Of a DNA stretch of 11,818 nt, positions 5,038-11,279 are shown in pieces. A model generated the notes under the pieces. That model was not told the origin of the DNA. It was given only the letters and a program-made list of their open reading frames with translations, and did not search any database. Source of the DNA: JAAYVZ01 sp035403265 (lineage in GTDB: Bacteria > Acidobacteriota > Thermoanaerobaculia > Thermoanaerobaculales > Thermoanaerobaculaceae); assembly GCA_035403265.1 (NCBI GenBank), contig DAONEV010000108.1:1-11818 (forward strand), read 5' to 3'. Within the stretch, counting starts at the first letter, position 1; each line of letters starts with the position of its first letter. The translations under genes and the position numbers were made by a program.

Positions 5038-7578
5038 TCAGAGCCGGCTGCCAGGGTCTGCCTCGAAGTGGCGGTAGAAGATACGTTTGGCCAGCTCCCC
5101 GGCGGCGATGTAGAGCGCCACGACGAGGGCAATCAGGGCCAGGTACGAAGGGGGCAGCGGGGCCAGGCCCAGCAGGTGTGCGAACGGCAGGAACGGCAGT
5201 GCGACGGTCACGACCACCACGCCCAGGCTGGCCAGCAGCAGGCGCTTTCCTGGCCGGCTGCGGAAGAAGGGACGGCGGCTGCGGACGACGAGGACGACAA
5301 GGGAGGCCGAGAGCACCGACTCGACGAACCATCCGGTGCGGAACCCTTCGGCGGTGGCGTGGAGGAGGTAGACGAGCCCTCCGAAGGTCAGGTAGTCGAA
5401 GACCGAGCTCAGGACGCCGAAGGTCAGCATGAAGGAGCGGATGAAGCCGATGTCCCAGCGGCGCGGCCGGACCAGCATCTCGTCGTCCACGTTGTCGCTG
5501 GCGATGGTCGTCTCCGGCATGTCGGTGAGCATGTTGGTGAGCAGGATCTGCTTGGGCAGCAGCGGCAGGAAGGGCAGCAGCAGTGATGCGCCGGCCATGC
5601 TGAACATGTTGCCGAAGTTGGCGCTGGTGGCCATGAGCACGTACTTGAGCGTGTTGGCGAAGGTGAGCCGGCCCTCCCGCACGCCCTCCACCAGCACGTC
5701 CAGGTCCTTCTCGAGCAGCACGATGTCGGCGACCTCCTTGGCCACGTCCACGGCACCCTCGACGGAGAGGCCGACGTCTGCGGCGTGGAGCGCCGAGGCG
5801 TCATTGATCCCGTCGCCCATGTAGCCGACGACGTTGCCCGCCTTGCGCAGGGCCAGGATGATGCGCTCCTTCTGGTTGGGCTCCACCTCGGCAAAGACGT
5901 CCACCTGGGTGACGCGGTGCAGGAGCGCCCCGTCGCTCATGAGCTTCAGCTCGTGTCCCGAAAGCACCCGGGCGCCGTCGAGGCCGATCTCACGTGCCAC
6001 GGTGGCGGCCACCAGGGCGTTGTCGCCCGTGATGACCTTGAGGCCCACACCGAGCTCACGCAGTCGGCCAATGGTCGCCTCGATGCCGGGCTTGGGCGGG
6101 TCGGAGAGGAGGATGAAGCCGAGGAAGCTCATCTCGACCTCGCTCTCCCGGCCGATTCGGGTCTCGGAGCCGAGGCGCTTACAGGCCAGCCCGAGCGTCC
6201 GTTGGCCCTTGGCGCTGTACTCGGAGAACCGCGTCTGGATCTGCTCCCGGACCTGGTCGATGGGCACGCTGGCTCCGGCGGCGTCCTCGGCGGTTGTGCA
6301 CGCCTCGAGGACCTGCTCCAGGGCTCCCTTGGTGATCATGAGGCTGCCCTCGGAGCCGGCCACGAGGATCGAGAGACGTTTGCGGAGGAAGTCGTAGGGG
6401 ACCTCATCCAGCTTCTTCCAGGCCGTGATGTCGAGGCCGCCGTGGCTGCGGATGGCGGCGTCGATGGGGCTCGCGAACCCCGTCTCGAAGGAAGCGTTGA
6501 GGGTGGCGTAGAGCAGGACCCGGTCGCTCGAGGCGCCGGCAAGGTCGGTGGTGGACTGGAGCGTGACCACCCCTTCGGTGATGGTCCCGGTCTTGTCGGT
6601 GCACAGCACGTTCATGCTGCCGAAGTTCTCGATCGAGGCGAGGCGCTTGACGATCACCTTCTTCTCGGCCATGCGCCGTGCGCCGTGGGCGAGGTTGATG
6701 CTGACGACCGCCGGCAAGAGCTGCGGGGTCAGGCCCACGGCCAGCGCCATCGAGAACAGGAAGGAGTCGAGCACGGGCCGGTGGAGGTAGACGTTGACGG
6801 CGAAGATGCCGATGACGAGCAACAGCGTCACTTCCAGGAGCAGGTACCCGAAACGGCGCAGCCCGTGCTCGAAGTCGGTTTCGGGCGGGCGCAGCTTGAG
6901 GCGGTCCGAGATCTGGCCGAACTCGGTGTCCTTGCCGATCGCCACCACCAGGGCGGTGGCCGTGCCGGAAACCGTGTGCGTGCCCATGAAGACCGTGTTG
7001 GTCCGCTTGCCGAGAGGGGTGTCGGTCCCGAGGACGGCCACCGACTTCTCGACCGGGAACGTCTCGCCGGTGAGTGCGGCCTCGTCGGCGAAGAGATCCC
7101 GCGCCTCGAGGAGAAGGCAGTCGCCCGGAGCGGTGGCGCCGGCGGAGAGGAGCACCACGTCACCTGGCACCACGTCCGCGAGCGGGATATCCCGGGTGAC
7201 GCCGTCTCGCCGTACCTGGACCTTGGTTTCCACGAGCGAGAGGAGTTTCTCGACGGCGCCCGCTGCCCCGCGTTCCTGCCAGAAGCCCAACAACCCGCTC
7301 GCCAGCACGATGACGAGGATGATCGCGGCGTCCGTGGTGTCGTGAAGGAAGACCGAGATGACAGTGGCGCCGAGGAGCAGGAGGACGATGGGGCTCGAGA
7401 ATTGTTTGACGAGGAGGGTCAGGGCGTTGGACGGGGCGCCGGGCGCCAGGCGTCGGGGAAGGTTGCGCTTCAGCCTCGCAGCGGCCGCAGCCGACGACAG
7501 GCCCTGCGGCACCGCCTCCAACTCGGCAAGCACATCCGCGGCGGGAAGGCTCCAGAAAGGCGATGTACGCTGATTCAT
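5038..7578 (-). CDS. mgtA: Magnesium-translocating P-type ATPase (P3B, MgtA-like)
   Basis: An inner-membrane ATP-driven importer, by family for Mg2+, of 846 residues. Actuator motif TGET is at 170-173. The phosphorylated Asp328 lies in CTDKTGTIT. The nucleotide domain has FLRKRLS (398-404) and KGA (417-419), and the hinge carries TGDN (517-520) and MGDGIND (587-593). Hydrophobic segments lie near 62-78, 84-100, 247-264, 271-292, 644-672, 712-738, 750-766, 780-800 and 810-828. The block around VKRLASIENFGSMNVL before the phosphorylation site is characteristic of the Mg2+-ATPase group rather than Ca2+ or Cu+ pumps. In the fourth transmembrane helix the usual TPE(M/L)LP Glu is Gln (TPQLLP, Gln286), which I recall from a variant subgroup, so ion specificity is less certain. 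The ATG at 7578 has GGAG eight bases upstream. It faces away from the next gene across 91 bases. Confidence 0.93.
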   Translation of the reverse strand: MNQRTSPFWSLPAADVLAELEAVPQGLSSAAAAARLKRNLPRRLAPGAPSNALTLLVKQFSSPIVLLLLGATVISVFLHDTTDAAIILVIVLASGLLGFWQERGAAGAVEKLLSLVETKVQVRRDGVTRDIPLADVVPGDVVLLSAGATAPGDCLLLEARDLFADEAALTGETFPVEKSVAVLGTDTPLGKRTNTVFMGTHTVSGTATALVVAIGKDTEFGQISDRLKLRPPETDFEHGLRRFGYLLLEVTLLLVIGIFAVNVYLHRPVLDSFLFSMALAVGLTPQLLPAVVSINLAHGARRMAEKKVIVKRLASIENFGSMNVLCTDKTGTITEGVVTLQSTTDLAGASSDRVLLYATLNASFETGFASPIDAAIRSHGGLDITAWKKLDEVPYDFLRKRLSILVAGSEGSLMITKGALEQVLEACTTAEDAAGASVPIDQVREQIQTRFSEYSAKGQRTLGLACKRLGSETRIGRESEVEMSFLGFILLSDPPKPGIEATIGRLRELGVGLKVITGDNALVAATVAREIGLDGARVLSGHELKLMSDGALLHRVTQVDVFAEVEPNQKERIILALRKAGNVVGYMGDGINDASALHAADVGLSVEGAVDVAKEVADIVLLEKDLDVLVEGVREGRLTFANTLKYVLMATSANFGNMFSMAGASLLLPFLPLLPKQILLTNMLTDMPETTIASDNVDDEMLVRPRRWDIGFIRSFMLTFGVLSSVFDYLTFGGLVYLLHATAEGFRTGWFVESVLSASLVVLVVRSRRPFFRSRPGKRLLLASLGVVVVTVALPFLPFAHLLGLAPLPPSYLALIALVVALYIAAGELAKRIFYRHFEADPGSRL

Positions 7579-7669
7579 GGGCCTGTCTCCAGTGACAGTC
7601 TAGCGGAGGTAGCGACCTGGCGGCCCCCAAGCCGGACGCCCTTGCGAGTTGCGGGATAGACTCTGCAGG
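7579..7669. promoter_or_regulatory. Divergent control region between mgtA and the secreted-protein gene
   Basis: 91 bases separate two outward-reading genes, so both promoters should be near here. A small inverted repeat, CTGTC (7583-7587) and GACAG (7594-7598) with a 6-base loop, places the mgtA ribosome site (GGAG, 7587-7590) mostly in its loop on the minus-strand transcript. TAGACT-like -10 candidates occur on both strands, but no -35 fits well. There is no room for a long Mg2+-sensing leader such as that of Salmonella mgtA. Confidence 0.35.
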
Positions 7670-8566
7670 ATGAAGGCTCACCTTCTTCCTCGACTCATCG
7701 GGTCGCTGCTGGTGGCGACGGGCAGCGTGGTGACGGGTGTCGTCCCTCCCCCGCCCGGAGTGCCGGCATGGCGGGAGCTCGTCCTGGACGGTCGCAAGCT
7801 CGGTCTGGACACGTCGATCAACATCCGAAGCGCGCTCTTGCCAGCAACACAGGCCAGCGCGGACTGGCTCCCGACCGCCGCTGCCGGTGTGGTTCGGCCC
7901 CGGGGCGAGAAGGTGCTGCTGATCGAGAGCAGAGCGAAGCTTGCCGGACGTGTGTTCGACGAACGGCTCTGGCTCGATCCGCCCAGCGGCGCCGCGATTC
8001 AGATCGACGACACCGAGACCGGCGCTCGTAACCACCGGCGAGTCCATCGTTTGCTTTCCAGCGGATTTCTCTACGAGCAGCGCCAGCCCGCCGACGGCGA
8101 GGAGTCCGGCGCCCCCCCGAGCTGGACCAGGCTCGAACGCAGCGCCGCGCGCTTTCCTCCCGCCCTGCCAGCGGGCGCCGTGGTCACGGGAGTGCTCGCC
8201 CTCATCGGCGCCGACGTGCTGGACGACCTGCACGTTGCCGGCGACCAGGCCTCCTGCATCGTCCTGGTCCAGAGCCAGATCGAGGAGGTGACGGTGACCG
8301 TGGAGTCGGCGGCACCGACGGCCGTGGCGTTCGTCGAGCACCGCGCCGAGGGCGACCTCCGGGTTTTGGGGATGGTCGACACCCTGGTTCTGGCGGTCTC
8401 CAGCCGGCCGGTGGACGAAAACTCAACCGCCTCCTTCCGCCTGTTCGGGCTCGAGCGCGCCATCCAGGTCGTATGGGAGCCGCGCCGGCAGGTGCCGTTG
8501 CGGATCTCCGGGCAGGTTCGACTGCTGGGCCAGGTCACGATCAACCTTTCGGAGATCCGGTACTGA
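7670..8566 (+). CDS. Secreted or membrane-anchored protein of unknown function
   Basis: 298 residues from the ATG at 7670. I do not recognise the family. The N-terminus MKAHLLPRLIGSLLVATG is basic then hydrophobic to about residue 26 and then Pro-rich (VVPPPPGVP), typical of a signal peptide or N-terminal anchor. No other membrane segment is evident. The rest looks like a mostly beta-strand extracytoplasmic domain with alternating hydrophobic and polar residues, for example KVLLIESRAKLAGRVFDERL, AGAVVTGVLALIGADVLDDL and VLAVSSRPVDENSTASFRLF. It has one Cys (in QASCIVLV) outside the signal region and no catalytic motif. A TTG at 7649 could extend it by seven residues, but 7670 gives the better signal peptide; the ribosome site is weak for both. 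It reads away from mgtA and ends 222 bases before cbiM. A DUF3108-like lipid or sugar-binding beta fold is possible but unproven. Confidence 0.7.
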   Translation: MKAHLLPRLIGSLLVATGSVVTGVVPPPPGVPAWRELVLDGRKLGLDTSINIRSALLPATQASADWLPTAAAGVVRPRGEKVLLIESRAKLAGRVFDERLWLDPPSGAAIQIDDTETGARNHRRVHRLLSSGFLYEQRQPADGEESGAPPSWTRLERSAARFPPALPAGAVVTGVLALIGADVLDDLHVAGDQASCIVLVQSQIEEVTVTVESAAPTAVAFVEHRAEGDLRVLGMVDTLVLAVSSRPVDENSTASFRLFGLERAIQVVWEPRRQVPLRISGQVRLLGQVTINLSEIRY

Positions 8567-8703
8567 AGCTGATCGGCACGGGGGCTCGAAGCCGGGACTG
8601 GGGTTGGTCCGATCGCCGGCTGGGTCTACCGCGCAATTGATGGGGAGTCAGCCGGCGCCGAGACTGGTAATAGAATCGGCCGTGGGGTTGTTCGGAGGTC
8701 GCG
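8567..8703 (+). other. Intergenic region before the nickel/cobalt operon, with folded-looking 5' part
   Basis: 137 bases without a gene. GATCGG (8571-8576) and CCGATC (8609-8614) are complementary and enclose GGCT-CGA-AGCC (8583-8593) and GGAC/GTCC pairs, so the start of the region can fold. No T-run follows, so it is not a standard terminator. I looked for cobalamin-riboswitch and nickel/cobalt-riboswitch landmarks and could not assign either. Confidence 0.4.
8665..8673 (+). promoter_or_regulatory. Possible extended -10 promoter of the cbi operon
   Basis: TGGTAATAG fits an extended -10 element (TGn plus TAATAG, 4 of 6 to TATAAT) in the only AT-rich patch of this region. No -35 hexamer is seen at the right distance. 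Transcription would start near 8680, about 24 bases before the 25-codon ORF at 8704. Confidence 0.35.
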
Positions 8704-8781
8704 ATGGCGGATCGTGAAAGCCGCGGCGTCTCGCTCGAGCCGCCGCCACGGAAGTGGCCGGGCAGCGTGAGGGAAAAGTGA
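8704..8781 (+). CDS. Small ORF of 25 codons directly upstream of cbiM
   Basis: Begins MADRESRGVSLE and ends GSVREK before the TGA at 8779-8781, six bases ahead of the cbiM ATG. A strong GGAGGT ribosome site stands four bases before its ATG, better than the site of cbiM itself. It is charged and Pro-rich (EPPPRKWPG), with no membrane segment and no Cys, His or metal-binding pattern. GCGGC (8723-8727) can pair with GCCGC (8739-8743) inside it. It could be a leader peptide coupling translation into cbiM, a real microprotein, or chance. I recognise no family. Confidence 0.4.
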   Translation: MADRESRGVSLEPPPRKWPGSVREK

Positions 8782-8787
8782 GGGCGC

Positions 8788-9756
8788 ATGCACATTCCTG
8801 ACGGGTTCCTCGACGCCAGGACGGCGGTCACCGCGGGGATCCTGGCGGCGGCCGGGCTGGGTATCGCGTTGCGCCAGGCGCGGACGCACCTGCCACAGCG
8901 CCGCGTACCGCTCCTCGGCATCACGGCAGCGTTCGTGTTTGCCGCCCAGATGGTCAATTTCCCCGTCGCCGGAGGAACCTCCGGCCACCTGATCGGAGCC
9001 GTGCTGGCGGCCGTGCTGCTGGGACCCAGCGCCGGCGTTGTGGTCATCTCCGCCGTCCTCATCGTGCAGTGTCTGATGTTCGCCGATGGCGGCATCTCGG
9101 CGCTGGGGGCGAACATCCTGAACATGGGGGTGCTCGGTGTGGTCGGCGGGTGGGCGATCTACGACCTCGTCAGCCGTGCCGTCCGGGGACTGTTCGGCCG
9201 CATCCTGGCGGCCGGCTTCGCCGCCTGGTGCAGCACGATGATCGCCGCGGTGGCCTGCGCCGGGGAGCTCGCCGTCTCGGGGACCGTCGGCTGGTCGGTG
9301 GTGCTTCCGGCGATGGCCGGGGTCCACGCACTCATCGGGGTCGGCGAGGGGCTCATCACCGCGCTCGTCCTCGCGGCCATCGCTCGGGTCCGTCCGGAGC
9401 TGGTCCAACCCGAGGCCGGGACGTCATCCCGCGTTTCACTGCGCGTGACGATGGCGTACGGTGCGGTGGTGACGGTGACTCTGGCACTCTTCGCCTCTCC
9501 CCTGGCCTCCCGCTGGCCGGATGGACTGGACCGGACTGCCGAGGTGCTTGGTTTCTCGAGGCAGGCGGCGGCTCCGATGCTGGCGGCCCCCATCCCGGGG
9601 TACGTGATGCCCGGGATCCAGGCCACGGCCCTCGCCATCTCGATCGCCGCGATCGCCGGCACTGGTGTTGCCTTCGTCCTGGCCTGGCTGCTGGCGTGCG
9701 CACTGGTGCCGAGGAGCTCGCGGGAGCACGCCGCGGAACCAGGTGCCGAACCCTAG
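8788..9756 (+). CDS. cbiM: Nickel/cobalt ECF transporter substrate-binding component, CbiM-CbiN (NikMN) fusion
   Basis: Substrate-capturing membrane subunit of an energy-coupling-factor type Ni2+/Co2+ importer, 322 residues. The mature N-terminus MHIPDGFL carries the invariant His2, whose backbone and side chain bind the metal; the Met1-His2 start fixes the start codon. NFPVAGGTSGHLIG (58-70, His67) and LIVQCLMFADGGISALGANILNMG (91-114) are family signatures. Hydrophobic helices fill 1-200. A C-terminal domain from about 215 has two more helices and PDGLD (244-248), the PDGLE motif of the separate CbiN/NikN subunit with Asp in place of Glu. So M and N are fused, as in many NikMN proteins. The HIPDG start is seen often in NikM, so nickel is slightly favoured, but the metal cannot be decided from sequence alone. 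It is followed after 8 bases by cbiQ. Confidence 0.93.
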   Translation: MHIPDGFLDARTAVTAGILAAAGLGIALRQARTHLPQRRVPLLGITAAFVFAAQMVNFPVAGGTSGHLIGAVLAAVLLGPSAGVVVISAVLIVQCLMFADGGISALGANILNMGVLGVVGGWAIYDLVSRAVRGLFGRILAAGFAAWCSTMIAAVACAGELAVSGTVGWSVVLPAMAGVHALIGVGEGLITALVLAAIARVRPELVQPEAGTSSRVSLRVTMAYGAVVTVTLALFASPLASRWPDGLDRTAEVLGFSRQAAAPMLAAPIPGYVMPGIQATALAISIAAIAGTGVAFVLAWLLACALVPRSSREHAAEPGAEP

Positions 9757-9764
9757 CGACCACC

Positions 9765-10362
9765 ATGCGACACGACTTCCTGGACCGCTTCAGCCGACTG
9801 GACTCGCCGATCCATCGGCTCCCCCCCGCCCTGAAGCTCGGCGCGTCCCTGGCGCTGGTCCTCACCGTGGTTCTCGTGCCGCCGGCCCGACCCGCCGCGC
9901 TGGTTGGTCTCGCCGTCGTCCTGGCGGTCGTCGCGGTGTTGAGCCGGATCCCCGTGCTGTTTCTCGTGGGGCGGCTGATCCTGCTGGAGCCCGTCGTCCT
10001 CGGTGTGGCCAGCCTGGGACTGCTGCAGCCGGGCGGGTGGCGGACCTTTCTGTTCCTGGTCGTCAGGAGCACGCTCTGTCTGGGCATCATGGTGCTGCTG
10101 TCCAACACCACGCCGTTCTCCGATCTGCTGCACGTGCTGACCGCGGCGCGAGTGCCGGTTCTGCTGGTGACGACGCTNNNNNNNNNNCGTGTTGGTCGAC
10201 GAGGCGGGACGCATGAAGCGAGCGAGAGCGAGTCGGATCTTCACGTCCCGGCGGGTGCGGAGCTGGCAGACGTTGGCGACCGTGGTCAGCCAGCTTTTCA
10301 TTCGCTCGAGCGAGCGAGCCGAGCGCATCTACGCGGCGATGTGCGCCAGGGGGTGGCGGTGA
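9765..10362 (+). CDS. cbiQ: ECF transporter transmembrane component CbiQ, interrupted by an assembly gap
   Basis: The scaffold membrane subunit (EcfT type) that links CbiM to the ATPase. The left part, 137 codons from the ATG at 9765 plus a partial CTN codon that must be Leu, begins MRHDFLDRFSRLDSPIHRLP and has the usual early LPPALKLGASLALVL helix followed by several more helices. It ends ...PVLLVTTL at the N run. The right part resumes one base after the Ns (10189) as VLVDEAGRMKRARASRIF for 57 codons to TGA at 10360-10362. It includes the coupling motif ERAERIYAAMCARGWR with its Ala-Arg-Gly. About 195 residues are visible plus the missing piece. No good ribosome site precedes the ATG, so it probably relies on coupling with cbiM. 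Its stop overlaps the cbiO start. Confidence 0.88.
10178..10187. other. Run of 10 Ns, scaffold gap inside cbiQ
   Basis: Ten unknown bases. The flanking reading frames join only if the true number of missing bases is a multiple of three, so 10 is a placeholder. Family comparison (TLALLYRYLFVLVDE type sequence) suggests about 24 bases. Confidence 0.95.
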
Positions 10363-11108
10363 CCCCCGTCATCGAGGTCCGCGACCTCCACTTCAGCTTT
10401 GACGACGGCAGCCGGGCGTTGCGCGGAGTCAGCTTCTCGATCGCCGAGGGCGAGTGTGTGGGGCTGATCGGTCCCAACGGCGCCGGCAAGAGCACCTTGT
10501 TGCTGCACCTCAACGGCCTGCTGCCGGAGACGTGGAGGGGTGCGAGCCCGGTGCTGGTCTACGGACGGCCGGTCACGGCCGAGAGCCTGCCGGAGGTTCG
10601 CCGGCAGGTGGGCCTGCTATTCCAGGATCCCAACGACCAGCTCTTCTGCCCGACCGTCTTCGAGGACGTCGCGTTCGGGCCCTCGCAGCTCGACCTCGGC
10701 GAGGCCGAGGTTCGGGAGCGGGTGACCCGCGCGCTGGCGACGGCCGGGATCACCGGCTTTGAGAGGCGGGCGCCGCATCACCTGAGCGCCGGCGAGAAGC
10801 GGCGGGTGTGCCTGGCGGGCGTGCTGGCCTGCCACCCCTCGATCCTGGTCCTCGATGAGCCAACCAGCAGCCTCGACCCGAGAGGCCGCCGGGAGCTCAA
10901 GGCGATGCTGCAACGGATCCCGCTCACCAAGCTGATTGCCACCCACGACCTCGATCTGGTGGTCGAGCTCTGCTCGCGGGTCATCGTCCTGGACGGGGGC
11001 CTCGTGGTGGCCGAAGGCTCGACCGTCGAGGTGCTCTCCAACGAGGAGCTGATGCTCCGCCATAGCCTCGAGCGACCCCACGCCCTGCGGCACTTGCATC
11101 CGCATTGA
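10359..11108 (+). CDS. cbiO: ECF transporter ATPase CbiO (NikO)
   Basis: Cytoplasmic ATPase that powers the nickel/cobalt importer; 249 residues, one ABC domain. Visible are Walker A GPNGAGKST (38-46), the Q-loop with Gln89 in LLFQDPNDQLF, signature LSAGEKRR (142-149), Walker B ILVLDEPTSSLD (162-173) with Glu167, and the switch His196 in IATHDLD. LSxGEK in place of LSGGQ and the FQDPxDQLF stretch are characteristic of ECF-type ATPases. The tail PHALRHLHPH is His-rich, as in many CbiO/NikO proteins, and may bind metal. The GTG at 10359 overlaps the cbiQ stop as GTGA, and an AGGGGGTG stretch upstream can serve as its ribosome site. Open sequence upstream in the same frame, through cbiQ, is not coding. 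Confidence 0.95.
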   Translation: MTPVIEVRDLHFSFDDGSRALRGVSFSIAEGECVGLIGPNGAGKSTLLLHLNGLLPETWRGASPVLVYGRPVTAESLPEVRRQVGLLFQDPNDQLFCPTVFEDVAFGPSQLDLGEAEVRERVTRALATAGITGFERRAPHHLSAGEKRRVCLAGVLACHPSILVLDEPTSSLDPRGRRELKAMLQRIPLTKLIATHDLDLVVELCSRVIVLDGGLVVAEGSTVEVLSNEELMLRHSLERPHALRHLHPH

Positions 11109-11279
11109 CACGAGCTCCCGCTCCCCTGCCGGGGCTGGGGTGACCGGCGCGTCCGCGACCTGTAGCTGGGTGAGGACACTGCCGGTGTAAGGTCTCGGTG
11201 TTCCCGGTCATAGAGGTGGGCGGGGGTTGGTGACCGTGACCGGAGACGCACCCACGACAGCCTCGAGAGGAGAGAATCC
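11109..11279 (+). other. Intergenic region before the CotH-family gene
   Basis: 171 bases without a gene. The heptamer TGACCGG occurs at 11141-11147 and 11237-11243, and its reverse complement CCGGTCA at 11204-11210, the last two forming a perfect inverted pair 26 bases apart. AGGAG at 11268-11272 is the ribosome site of the next gene, seven bases before its ATG. A short CCCC/GGGG hairpin follows cbiO (about 11123-11134) but lacks a T-run. No promoter is convincing. Confidence 0.45.

Noticed and set aside
5785..7659. A plus-strand open frame of 624 codons opposite mgtA.
   Set aside because: It is antisense to a gene with complete P-type ATPase motifs. Its composition (Gly, Glu, Val, His rich) is that of a GC-rich shadow frame.
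8567..8787. A cobalamin or nickel/cobalt riboswitch before cbiM.
   Set aside because: No B12-box-like segment and no assignable nickel/cobalt riboswitch core were found. A covariance-model search would settle it.
9069..11108. A continuous plus-strand frame of 679 codons covering the metal transport operon.
   Set aside because: It runs out of frame through the end of cbiM, joins the left part of cbiQ and crosses the N gap into a wrong frame. Only the part from 10359 is coding (cbiO). The continuity is an artefact of the 10-N placeholder.
11109..11140. A terminator after cbiO.
   Set aside because: Only a 4-bp CCCC/GGGG stem is seen and there is no T-run.
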